A DNA stretch of 11,219 nt, taken from positions 1 to 11,219 of the forward strand of contig CAMNMO010000062.1 of the NCBI GenBank assembly GCA_946544695.1, given 5' to 3'. The notes under the pieces are model-generated. The model ran no database searches. It saw only the letters and a program-made list of their open reading frames with translations, and had not been told where the DNA came from. This document shows, piece after piece, positions 1-6,678 of this stretch; position 1 is the stretch's first letter; each line of letters begins with the position of its first letter. The DNA is from an uncultured Ruminococcus sp. (lineage in GTDB: Bacteria; Bacillota; Clostridia; Oscillospirales; Ruminococcaceae). A program made the translations under genes and the position numbers.

Positions 1-354
1 GTCAGCCTTATAAGAAAACCCTGTGGGCACCGCAGACTTGAAGGCGTCATAATAGGTGCAGAAGGTATTTTCTTTAAGCCAGAAAACTATCTTCAGCATC
101 TCGTCGGTCAGAAGGCTCTCGCTGTCGATAACAGCTAGAACAGGCTTCATTCTTTTGACACTTCCGTCATCATCACATATCCTTGTAACAAGCCCGATGA
201 CACGGTTATTTCCACGCCCGAATGACACGAACACCCTCATGCCCGCTTTAAGCTGCGGCCTGAGCTTTTCGGGTATAAGGTAGCTGTATTCAGCATCAAA
301 ACTGTATGCTGCGTGGCTCAGCGCCACCATTGCAACAGAACCTATATCCCCCAT
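1..354 (-). CDS. priA: Primosomal protein N' (PriA helicase), N-terminal part, cut by the window edge
   Basis: PriA restarts stalled replication forks: it binds branched DNA and loads the replicative helicase. Only the first 118 codons are visible; the frame is open to base 1, so the gene continues to the left. The visible part matches the N-terminal 3'-end-binding domain, with YSYLIPEKL near residues 24-32 and GMRVFVSFGRGN near residues 40-51, the family's 'yxxP..l..G..V.VpFG' pattern. The helicase motifs and zinc-binding cysteines would lie outside. The ATG at 354 is chosen because GGAGGT (362-367) sits 7 nt upstream; an in-frame ATG at 330 has no such site. The gene follows rpoZ directly, with 20 nt between the rpoZ stop and this ATG. 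In Bacillus subtilis coaBC lies between the two. Identification is by N-terminal pattern only, but the operon context supports it strongly. Confidence 0.88.
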   Translation of the reverse strand, partial: MGDIGSVAMVALSHAAYSFDAEYSYLIPEKLRPQLKAGMRVFVSFGRGNNRVIGLVTRICDDDGSVKRMKPVLAVIDSESLLTDEMLKIVFWLKENTFCTYYDAFKSAVPTGFSYKAD

Positions 355-374
355 TTTTCAGACCTCCGCCGTCA

Positions 375-581
375 TCAGTTTTTAAGTGATGCATCCTCTA
401 TTATCTTATATTCGCCTGCTGCGAACTCATCAACTGCGGTCTTAACAGGCTTTTCTTCAAGCACCTTTTCATTCTTGCTTGCTTCATCAGTGATCTCTCT
501 CGCACGCTTTGCAACAGCGATCACAAGTGAATAATAGCTCTCATTGTTTTTAAGTATCTGACAAACTGCTGGTCTAAGCAT
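375..581 (-). CDS. rpoZ: DNA-directed RNA polymerase omega subunit
   Basis: Omega binds the C-terminal part of beta' and helps RNA polymerase assemble and stay stable. The 68-residue product begins MLRPAVCQIL and carries the family core NNESYYSLVIAVAKRAREI at about residues 12-30, including the conserved A-x-x-x-A-K-R-A-R-x-I helix. Length is normal for a Firmicutes omega. A TTG at 587 in the same frame is a possible earlier start, but AGAGGTG (589-595) lies 7 nt from the ATG at 581 and only 1 nt from the TTG, so 581 is preferred. The start overlaps the end of gmk by 8 nt, pointing to translational coupling. Its stop lies just before the priA ribosome binding site. It has no promoter of its own that I can see and belongs to the yicC-remA-gmk-rpoZ-priA operon. 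Confidence 0.95.
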   Translation of the reverse strand: MLRPAVCQILKNNESYYSLVIAVAKRAREITDEASKNEKVLEEKPVKTAVDEFAAGEYKIIEDASLKN

Positions 582-1215
582 TTTCAAGCACCTCTCGTAT
601 CATTTTCTTTACATCTTCATTTTTGGGACTGAACCTTTCTGCTGGTTCAGCATCACCTTTTATGCCGTTGATAACGGCACAGAAATCTTCGACCGCTTTA
701 TCGAGGTCGTCATTCATTATCACATAATCATACTTATCAGCCTTAGCTATCTCGCCTGCCGCCTGAGCCACACGCTTTGCAATGGTCTTTTCATCTTCCG
801 TGGCACGCTTATGCAGACGTCTGTCAAGCTCAGCGATGGACGGAGGAAGGATAAACAGCGAGTAAGCATCTTTCCTGAGTTCCTTCACCTGAAATGCACC
901 CTGAGTCTCGATCTCAAGGATAACGTCCTTGCCCGCCGCCATGTTATCCTCAACCGGCTTGCGGGGAGTTCCGTAGTAATTTCCCGAATAGCAAGCATGC
1001 TCCAGGAAACCGTCCTCAGCGATCATCTTCTCAAAAGCCTCAACAGAGAGGAAATGATAGGTCACACCCTCAGTATCCTCATCTCTCGGCGGTCTTGTCG
1101 TACAGGAAACAGAATAGAAAACATCGCTGTTTTCAAACGCCCTGTGCATTATAGTACCCTTTCCACAGCCTGATGGTGCGGAAACAATTATAAGCTTTGC
1201 ATTATTTTCACTCAT
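574..1215 (-). CDS. gmk: Guanylate kinase
   Basis: Cytoplasmic nucleotide kinase that converts GMP to GDP with ATP, needed for GTP, dGTP and (p)ppGpp turnover. The 213-residue product has the usual length. Visible motifs are the P-loop APSGCGKGT (13-21), the GMP-binding stretch SCTTRPPR (37-44) with Y53, YSGNYYGTP (76-84), the Walker B-like strand VILEIETQGA (98-107), and a lid region with R138 and R149. The ATG at 1215 is chosen over the upstream ATG at 1332 because AGGAGG (1225-1230) lies 9 nt before it and because the family's N-terminus starts just before the P-loop; the extra 39 upstream codons are remA read in another frame. It overlaps remA by 8 nt at its start and rpoZ by 8 nt at its end. 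Confidence 0.97.
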   Translation of the reverse strand: MSENNAKLIIVSAPSGCGKGTIMHRAFENSDVFYSVSCTTRPPRDEDTEGVTYHFLSVEAFEKMIAEDGFLEHACYSGNYYGTPRKPVEDNMAAGKDVILEIETQGAFQVKELRKDAYSLFILPPSIAELDRRLHKRATEDEKTIAKRVAQAAGEIAKADKYDYVIMNDDLDKAVEDFCAVINGIKGDAEPAERFSPKNEDVKKMIREVLENA

Positions 1216-1459
1216 TATCCTCTTCCTCCTCGGCTGCTCTGCCGCATACAGTTTCAGGCGATACCGCAGAAAGTACAACATGGTCGCTGTCCATGATGAC
1301 AACAGTACGTGTCTTTCTGCCGTAAGTCGCATCTATCAGCGTACCTTTGTCTCTTGATTCCTGTATCAGCCTTTTTATGGGTGCCGAGTCGGGTGCAACT
1401 ATCGCTATCACCCTTGCTGCCGACACCATATTGCCATAACCGATATTTATCAGCTGCAT
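1208..1459 (-). CDS. remA: RemA/DUF370 DNA-binding regulator
   Basis: Small DNA-binding protein. In B. subtilis RemA forms oligomers and activates biofilm-matrix and osmoprotection genes; its targets here are unknown. The 83-residue product matches the family along almost its full length: LINIGYGN (3-10), VAPDSAPIKR (21-30), LIDATYGRKTR (41-51), VVIMDSDHVVLSAVSPETV (53-71), then an acidic tail rich in Glu. R16, R48 and R51 fall where the B. subtilis protein has arginines needed for DNA binding. The AGGTGA ribosome binding site (1464-1469) overlaps the yicC stop codon and is 4 nt from the ATG, so translation is probably coupled to yicC. Position between yicC and gmk is the same as in B. subtilis. 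Family assignment is firm; a role in matrix control in this organism is not. Confidence 0.95.
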   Translation of the reverse strand: MQLINIGYGNMVSAARVIAIVAPDSAPIKRLIQESRDKGTLIDATYGRKTRTVVIMDSDHVVLSAVSPETVCGRAAEEEEDNE

Positions 1460-1467
1460 GATCTCAC

Positions 1468-2355
1468 CTATTCGATATTCTGGATCTGTTCCCTGATCTT
1501 CTCTATCTCGGCTTTAAGGTCTACCACCTTTTTGGTGATGGTAAGATCGTTTGCCTTCGAGCCTATCGTATTGACCTCCCTGTTTACCTCCTGAACCAGA
1601 AAATCAAGTTTTCTGCCCACAGGTTCCTCACTGGCTATAAGGTCACGGAACTGCGAGATATGGCTTCTGAGCCTTACAGTTTCCTCATCTATCGCTACCT
1701 TATCGGCAAACACAGCGACCTCGGTAAGTATCCTCTGCTGGTCGATCTTGTCAAGCTCCACCGATCTCAGAGTTTCCTTGATCTTTTCATAGAGTCTTTC
1801 GCTGTAACTCTGTGCCACTGACGGCTGATGCTCCTCTATCTCTCCCACCGTTTTCTCGATAAGATCGAGCCTTGAGCTGATATCATCGAACATCTTTCTG
1901 CCTTCGGTCTCTCTCATCTCAACGAATCTGTCGAGTGCAGTCTGTGCAACGCCCTTGACCTGCTCCCAGATAACCTCCTCATCATCTGTCTTTTTGACAA
2001 CTGTGAAGATGTCGGGAAGTCTCATCACATTTGAAAGAGTCAGGTCATCACTGAGACCCAGCTCGTCCGCCGAAGCCCTCAGTGCATCAAGATAACCTTT
2101 TGCGACTGACTTGTTCAGCTCTATCTCAGCATCGGTGCCTTCCTGATTGTAAATGCTGACCGATACCTCGACCTTGCCACGTGAGATACCGCTTTTAAGA
2201 AACGATTTGAGCTTCTCATCGAGATAGCCGTAAGCTCTGGGTGTTCTTGCAGTAAACTCATAATATCTGTGATTTACCGAACGGATCTCAACAATGATCT
2301 CCCTGCCCTCTGCCACGACATGCTCTCTGCCGAAGCCTGTCATACTTTTAACCAT
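1468..2355 (-). CDS. yicC: YicC/YloC-family endoribonuclease
   Basis: The family (YicC in E. coli, YloC in B. subtilis) has been reported to have endoribonuclease activity and to affect small-RNA and mRNA decay. The 295-residue product has the normal length and the family's two parts. The N-terminal YicC-like domain begins with SMTGFGR (about 4-10) and EIRSVNHRYYEF (about 24-35). The C-terminal DUF1732 region (about 210-295) carries LRSHISQF and GRKLDFLVQEVNREVNTIGSK at about 229-267, and ends in a charged helix likely to form a coiled coil. There is no signal peptide, so it is cytoplasmic. The ATG at 2355 has an AAGGAA site 9 nt upstream. It is the first gene of the minus-strand operon, about 50 nt downstream of the predicted transcription start. 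Confidence 0.95.
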   Translation of the reverse strand: MVKSMTGFGREHVVAEGREIIVEIRSVNHRYYEFTARTPRAYGYLDEKLKSFLKSGISRGKVEVSVSIYNQEGTDAEIELNKSVAKGYLDALRASADELGLSDDLTLSNVMRLPDIFTVVKKTDDEEVIWEQVKGVAQTALDRFVEMRETEGRKMFDDISSRLDLIEKTVGEIEEHQPSVAQSYSERLYEKIKETLRSVELDKIDQQRILTEVAVFADKVAIDEETVRLRSHISQFRDLIASEEPVGRKLDFLVQEVNREVNTIGSKANDLTITKKVVDLKAEIEKIREQIQNIE

Positions 2356-2412
2356 ATATCTGCTTTCCTTTCTGCAAAATGCTATTTTATCAAAGCATAA
2401 TATTCAAATTAT

Positions 2413-2441
2413 ATTATAGCATTTTTCAGGTAAATAAGCAA
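2413..2441 (-). promoter_or_regulatory. Promoter of the yicC-remA-gmk-rpoZ-priA operon
   Basis: Read on the minus strand: TTGCTT (2436-2441), a 17-nt spacer, then a perfect TATAAT (2413-2418) preceded by TG-C, an extended -10. This fits a housekeeping sigma-A promoter. Transcription would start near 2406 and leave a short leader of about 50 nt before yicC. It lies just downstream of the HAD gene, so the operon has its own start even if HAD transcripts read through. Confidence 0.8.
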
Positions 2442-2481
2442 GGTTTTTTAACAATATTTTATGATTGTTTTTACATTCAGT

Positions 2482-3129
2482 TCATATAATTCCAAATGCT
2501 TCCGAAAGACAGCTGCCTATCGACCTGTGGGGATACTTCATAAAGCGTTCCTTATCGGTGGAACCTGTTGTTACCGCTGCAAAATCAACACCTGCATTAA
2601 CTGCTGTTTCAGCGTCGATATAGCTGTCACCCACATACAGCACTTCATCTGGACTTACACCCAGCTGTTCCATAGCCTTCAGGATACCCTGCGGGTCAGG
2701 CTTAGGTGCCGAAACATCTTCCAGCCCTACGATAAGGTCATAAGGGTGAACGCCCAGCTGCATCTCAAATGACTCAACTATCCTGTAACGCATCTTTGTG
2801 GAGACTATCGCAGTTTTCACGCCTGAGCTGCGCAGCTTTTTCAGAACAGGCAGAGTGTCTTCATAGAAATATGTATGCGCTGACATTACCTCATTTGCCT
2901 TTTCAACGTAGATCTTCCGCATATCCTCACGCAGAGGATTCATCGGTATGCCTGTAAGTATATCGAAAGAATCCTGTAAGGTATGTCCAATAGTGTTATA
3001 TATCGTCGTATCATCGGGGATATCACAGCCAAAATGCGCAAGCGTATGCTTGAAGCATTCGAGTATACCACGGGAAGAATCCGCAAGAGTCAGGTCAAAA
3101 TCAAAAATATATGCCTTATAATCACTCAT
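2482..3129 (-). CDS. HAD-superfamily phosphatase, phosphoglycolate phosphatase/PpaX-like
   Basis: Cytoplasmic phosphatase with all four haloacid-dehalogenase motifs: motif I DFDLT (D10, D12), motif II IVST (108-111), motif III K143 in KPDP, and motif IV GDSYID (167-172; D168, D172). A helical cap lies between motifs I and II (about residues 16-90), the C1-cap arrangement of the phosphoglycolate phosphatase/pyrophosphatase PpaX subgroup. The substrate cannot be read from sequence; phosphoglycolate, pyrophosphate or another small phosphate ester are all possible. The 215-residue start at 3129 is chosen because GAGGTG lies about 4 nt upstream and the protein then begins MSDYKAYIFDFD, typical of the family; an ATG at 3159 would add ten residues with no family match. 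A weak extended -10 (TGA-TATAAA, around 3162-3169) is upstream, without a convincing -35. No clear terminator separates it from yicC. Confidence 0.9.
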   Translation of the reverse strand: MSDYKAYIFDFDLTLADSSRGILECFKHTLAHFGCDIPDDTTIYNTIGHTLQDSFDILTGIPMNPLREDMRKIYVEKANEVMSAHTYFYEDTLPVLKKLRSSGVKTAIVSTKMRYRIVESFEMQLGVHPYDLIVGLEDVSAPKPDPQGILKAMEQLGVSPDEVLYVGDSYIDAETAVNAGVDFAAVTTGSTDKERFMKYPHRSIGSCLSEAFGII

Positions 3130-3225
3130 AACACACCTCGTCATCATTACATAATCCAACTTTTATATCATACCATGTTCAAGAGAATATTTCATTACAA
3201 CTTATGAAAAAATTTGAAAAAAGAC

Positions 3226-3254
3226 TTTTCATTCGCATAAAAATGTGTTATAAT
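3226..3254 (+). promoter_or_regulatory. Promoter of the HD-hydrolase gene and probably the following genes
   Basis: TTTTCA (3226-3231), a 17-nt spacer, then a perfect TATAAT (3249-3254) with TG-T directly before it (extended -10). Transcription would start near 3261, leaving a short leader of about 35 nt. It could drive the whole plus-strand run to the terminator at 7950-7986, since I see no equally good promoter inside that run. Confidence 0.75.
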
Positions 3255-3284
3255 AAAAACAGGAATTTGTAGATTTTTAACAAC

Positions 3285-3290
3285 GGAGGT
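3285..3290 (+). promoter_or_regulatory. Ribosome binding site that sets the HD-hydrolase start
   Basis: GGAGGT touches the ATG at 3291 with no spacer and is 6 nt from the next in-frame ATG at 3297. Normal spacing favours 3297. Confidence 0.8.
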
Positions 3291-3296
3291 ATGACA

Positions 3297-3902
3297 ATGG
3301 TCAATATAGAAGAAAACAAGGAAAAATTCACGGAAATATACAAAGAAAACATAACCCGTGCAGGTTCTGATAAACTGCTGAATTACCTTTTGAGCGAAAA
3401 CAGCGACTTTTTCACGGCACCCGCTTCCACAAGGTATCACTGTGCTTATGAGGGCGGTCTTTGTGACCACAGTCTGCATGTATATTACTGCCTGAAAGAT
3501 TATCTGGAAAGGAACAGGGTAAGAGATGAATACGGACTTGAATATCCCGCAGAGAGTATCGCACTTGTGGCACTTCTGCATGATATATGCAAGGTCAACC
3601 TGTACAGGACAAGCTTCAGGAACAAAAAGAACGATGTGACAGGACAGTGGGAAAAAGTGCCATACTATGAGTTTCACGATACCCTGCCCTACGGACACGG
3701 TGAAAAGTCTGTATACATAGTCAGCAGCTACATGCGCCTGACCCGTGAGGAAGCAATGGCGATAAGATGGCACATGGGCTTTTCAGGTGAAGAAAACAAG
3801 AACACCATAGGTCAGGCACTTGGCATGTATCCCCTTGCGCTCGCCACACACATAGCTGATATGGAAGCTACTTTCTACATCGAGGGTGAGGAAGACAACT
3901 GA
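3297..3902 (+). CDS. HD-domain metal-dependent hydrolase, related to the YhaM HD domain
   Basis: Cytoplasmic protein of 201 residues made almost wholly of one HD domain. Candidate metal ligands are H48 and H58 in YHCAYEGGLCDHSLHV, the H95-D96 doublet in ALLHDICK, H134 in PYGHGEKS, H159 in RWHMGFS, and D188 in THIADME. The pattern 'HxAYxGGLxxHSLxV ... LLHDIxK' resembles the HD part of the YhaM 3'-5' exoribonuclease, but the OB-fold that YhaM carries in front is missing, so RNA cleavage is not established; nucleotide phosphohydrolase activity is an alternative. The substrate is unknown. The start at 3297 is set by the GGAGGT at 3285-3290. The stop codon overlaps the ATG of the next gene (TGATG at 3900-3904), so the two are probably translated together. 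Confidence 0.85.
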   Translation: MVNIEENKEKFTEIYKENITRAGSDKLLNYLLSENSDFFTAPASTRYHCAYEGGLCDHSLHVYYCLKDYLERNRVRDEYGLEYPAESIALVALLHDICKVNLYRTSFRNKKNDVTGQWEKVPYYEFHDTLPYGHGEKSVYIVSSYMRLTREEAMAIRWHMGFSGEENKNTIGQALGMYPLALATHIADMEATFYIEGEEDN

Positions 3903-4354
3903 TGAGGATATTCATTGATGCTGACGGCTGCCCTGTCGTTAAACTTACCATCGACATTGCCGCACGGCATGGAATCGAAGTAACGATAGTCTGCGATACT
4001 TCCCACGAATATTCGGGCTGTGATGCTGAGGTCATAACTGTTGACAAGGGTGCTGACAGTGCAGACTTCAAACTGGTCAACATGATGAGTGCGGGCGATA
4101 TAGCTGTCACACAGGACTACGGACTGGCGGCGATGTGCCTTTCAAAGCGGGCATTCGCTTTGAACCAGAACGGCATAGTCTACACCAATGACAATATCGA
4201 CAGCATGCTTATGTCAAGACACCTGAACAAAAAGCTGATACGCAGCGGCAAGCATTTAAAGGGTCCTAAAAAACGTACATCTTCTCAGAATGAAAGCTTT
4301 GCCGCAGCACTGGAAAGTCTGATAAACAAGCTGAAAACCGAAAACAATGGATAA
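3902..4354 (+). CDS. YaiI/YqxD (DUF188, UPF0178) family protein
   Basis: Conserved bacterial protein of uncharacterised function; the family has been grouped with PIN-like nucleases on structural grounds. The 150-residue product has the normal length and the family signatures: MRIFIDADGCPV (1-12; D6, D8), KGADSADFKLVN (49-60; D52, D55), GDIAVTQDYGLA (65-76; D66, D72), and HLKGPKKRT (118-126). The spread of conserved aspartates suits a metal-dependent nuclease, but activity is not shown by the sequence. There is no signal peptide. It starts inside the stop codon of the HD gene, so the pair forms a coupled unit, perhaps acting on the same nucleic acid or nucleotide substrate (inference). A short gap of 56 nt before the GH3 start contains no convincing promoter or terminator. 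Confidence 0.92.
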   Translation: MRIFIDADGCPVVKLTIDIAARHGIEVTIVCDTSHEYSGCDAEVITVDKGADSADFKLVNMMSAGDIAVTQDYGLAAMCLSKRAFALNQNGIVYTNDNIDSMLMSRHLNKKLIRSGKHLKGPKKRTSSQNESFAAALESLINKLKTENNG

Positions 4355-4397
4355 TCGGTCCGCAATATAAAGAACTCATAACGAAACATAAACGAAC

Positions 4398-4403
4398 GGA
4401 GGT
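4398..4403 (+). promoter_or_regulatory. Ribosome binding site that favours a TTG start for the GH3 gene
   Basis: GGAGGT is 1 nt from the ATG at 4405 and 7 nt from the in-frame TTG at 4411. Spacing favours TTG. The layout closely mirrors that before the HD gene (GGAGGT, ATGACA, then the true start). Confidence 0.65.
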
Positions 4404-4410
4404 CATGACA

Positions 4411-6675
4411 TTGAACATCAAAAAGATACTGAAAGAACTTACACTTGAAGAAAAAGCAAGCCTTTTATCGGGCGCTGATTTCTGGCACACCAAAGCAGTC
4501 GAACGGCTGGCGATACCGCAGATAATGGTATCCGACGGTCCTCACGGACTGAGAAAAAACGCTGAGGGTTCAGCCAACCCGAATGAAGCTATAAAAGCTG
4601 TATGCTTCCCCACTGCAAGCGCACTGGCGTGTTCTTTTGACAGGAATCTGCTGACCATGATGGGCAAGGCGCTTGGTGAGGAATGTCAGGCTGAAAACGT
4701 ATCGGTCATACTGGGACCCGGCTGCAACATCAAGCGTTCACCGCTGTGCGGACGCAACTTTGAGTATTTCTCAGAGGACCCGTATCTTGCATCTGAAATG
4801 GCTGCTGCGTATATCAAGGGCGTGCAAAGCAAAGGTGTGGGCACTTCGCTTAAACACTTTGCCGCTAACAATCAGGAAACACGCAGGCTTACTGTAAACG
4901 AGCGGATAGATGAAAGAACTCTCAGGGAGATATATCTTGCTGCATTTGAAGGTGCGGTAAAGCAGGCAGCTCCCTGGACGATAATGTGTTCATACAACCG
5001 CATAAACGGGCATCATTCTTCACAGAACAAGTGGCTGCTGACTGATGTACTGAGAAATGACTGGGGCTACAATGGTCTTGTTATGAGTGACTGGGGCGCT
5101 GTTGATGACAGAGTTGCAGGTGTCAAAGCGGGACTTGACCTGGAGATGCCTGCAAGCTTCGGCAAGAATGACAAGCTTATAGTCGATGCCGTAAACAGCG
5201 GCAAGCTTAGCATGAGACAGGTCGATAAATGTGCAGAGCGTGTACTGAGACTTGTGGACAAGGCAGAAGAAAGCAGAACACCCACAAAGTGGGACATGGA
5301 GGCACATCATGAACTGGCAGCGAAAATCGAATCGCAGTGTGCGGTACTGCTGAAAAACGATGAGGATATCCTGCCGCTCGGAAAAGATGAAAAGATCTGC
5401 TTTATCGGTGAATTTGCCGACAAACCGAGATATCAGGGCGGCGGAAGTTCGCATATAAACTCTTTCAAAGTCACCTCAGCACTTGAAGCTGTAAAAGACT
5501 ACTGCAAGGTAGAGTATGCACAGGGCTATATCACCACTGAGGATAAAACTGTGCCCGAACTTCTTGAACAGGCAATTGAATGCGCAAGGTATAATGACAA
5601 GGTGGTCATCTTCGCAGGACTGCCCGATAACTTTGAATCGGAAGGCTACGACAGAACTCATATAAGAATGCCCGAATGCCAGATCGAATTGATAAATAAG
5701 ATCTATAAAGTCAACAAGAATATCGTGGTCGTGCTTCACAACGGTTCACCTGTGGAGCTGCCTTTCCTGGATAAGATAAAGGGGCTGCTTGAAGTTTATC
5801 TCGGCGGACAGGCTGTCGGAAAGGCTACCTGTGATCTTCTGTTCGGTGAAGCTGTGCCCAGCGGAAAACTCGCTGAAAGCTGGTGCCTGAAACTGGAGGA
5901 CAATCCGTCATATCTGAACTTCCCCGGTGTAGGCGATGAGATCAGCTACAACGAAGGGATCTTTGTGGGATACAGGTATTACGACAAGAAGGACATGAAA
6001 GTGTTGTTCCCGTTCGGTTATGGGCTGTCATATACCAGTTTCGAGTACAGTGACATTGTCATCTCCGAAAACGAGATAAACGATGACCAGACACTGACTG
6101 TCAGCTGCAGCATAACAAACACCGGCAGCCGTGCAGGAATGGAGATAGTCCAGCTTTACGTGAGAGACAAGGAATCGTCGGTGATAAGACCTGTAAAGGA
6201 GCTTAAAGGCTTTGAAAAAGTAAGCCTCCGACCAGGTGAGACCAAGAAAGTTGTTTTCAGCCTTGATAAGCGTGCATTTGCTTATTACGAAACAGCCATC
6301 AATGACTGGTTCGTTGAGTACGGCGAATTTGAGATCATGATAGGTGCTTCATCAAGAGACATAAGACTGACTGCTTCGGTTTATGTCAACAGTAAAACAA
6401 AGCTGCCTGTGCAGTTCACATTCAACAGCACTGTCGGTGATGTGCTTTCATGCAGTGAAGGCAGAGAAGTGTTCGGCGGTTTGATAGACAAGTTCTGTAA
6501 GAGCATGACCGATGCAAACGGCGAGGGTCTGGGTTCAAACTCAATGGAATTAGCAATGGCGATGCTTAAAGACACACCGATGCGAGGTATACTCTGCTAC
6601 GATGAACGACCCGAGATAAACAGAGTATGGCTTAAAGAAATGCTTGATCGTCTTAATTCCATGATGGAGGAATAG
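4411..6675 (+). CDS. Glycoside hydrolase family 3, intracellular beta-glucosidase-like
   Basis: Probably hydrolyses beta-glucosides such as cellobiose or short cello-oligosaccharides inside the cell. The order is: (alpha/beta)8 barrel (about 1-290) with SDGPHG (41-46), KHFAANNQE (148-156) and the nucleophile D227 in VMSDWGAV; alpha/beta sandwich (about 310-520) with GGGSSHIN and the likely acid/base E411 in ESEGYDR; Fn3-like domain (about 560-660) with QLYVRD and LKGFEKVSLRPGETK; then a helical C-terminal extension of roughly 90 residues. There is no signal peptide and no PA14 insert or carbohydrate-binding module, so it should be cytoplasmic. Length is 754 residues from TTG 4411 (756 if ATG 4405 is used). 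Its last codons contain the ribosome binding site of the next gene. GH3 also includes xylosidases and N-acetylglucosaminidases; the motifs fit beta-glucosidase best, but the sugar is not proven. Confidence 0.9.
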   Translation: MNIKKILKELTLEEKASLLSGADFWHTKAVERLAIPQIMVSDGPHGLRKNAEGSANPNEAIKAVCFPTASALACSFDRNLLTMMGKALGEECQAENVSVILGPGCNIKRSPLCGRNFEYFSEDPYLASEMAAAYIKGVQSKGVGTSLKHFAANNQETRRLTVNERIDERTLREIYLAAFEGAVKQAAPWTIMCSYNRINGHHSSQNKWLLTDVLRNDWGYNGLVMSDWGAVDDRVAGVKAGLDLEMPASFGKNDKLIVDAVNSGKLSMRQVDKCAERVLRLVDKAEESRTPTKWDMEAHHELAAKIESQCAVLLKNDEDILPLGKDEKICFIGEFADKPRYQGGGSSHINSFKVTSALEAVKDYCKVEYAQGYITTEDKTVPELLEQAIECARYNDKVVIFAGLPDNFESEGYDRTHIRMPECQIELINKIYKVNKNIVVVLHNGSPVELPFLDKIKGLLEVYLGGQAVGKATCDLLFGEAVPSGKLAESWCLKLEDNPSYLNFPGVGDEISYNEGIFVGYRYYDKKDMKVLFPFGYGLSYTSFEYSDIVISENEINDDQTLTVSCSITNTGSRAGMEIVQLYVRDKESSVIRPVKELKGFEKVSLRPGETKKVVFSLDKRAFAYYETAINDWFVEYGEFEIMIGASSRDIRLTASVYVNSKTKLPVQFTFNSTVGDVLSCSEGREVFGGLIDKFCKSMTDANGEGLGSNSMELAMAMLKDTPMRGILCYDERPEINRVWLKEMLDRLNSMMEE

Positions 6676-6678
6676 AAT

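Noticed and set aside
1216..1332. N-terminally extended guanylate kinase from ATG 1332
   Set aside because: The extra codons are the remA coding region in another frame and have no family similarity; AGGAGG points to 1215.
2441..2481. Terminator between the HAD gene and the yicC promoter
   Set aside because: AACAAT/ATTGTT can pair, but the stem is short and AT-only, and on the minus strand it is followed by A rather than T.
3195..3773. Long minus-strand open frame of 192 codons
   Set aside because: It is antisense to the HD-hydrolase gene, has no ribosome binding site, and the plus-strand frame has clear HD motifs.
4355..4397. Separate promoter for the GH3 gene
   Set aside because: A TATAAA is present near 4366 but no acceptable -35 element lies 16-18 nt before it.
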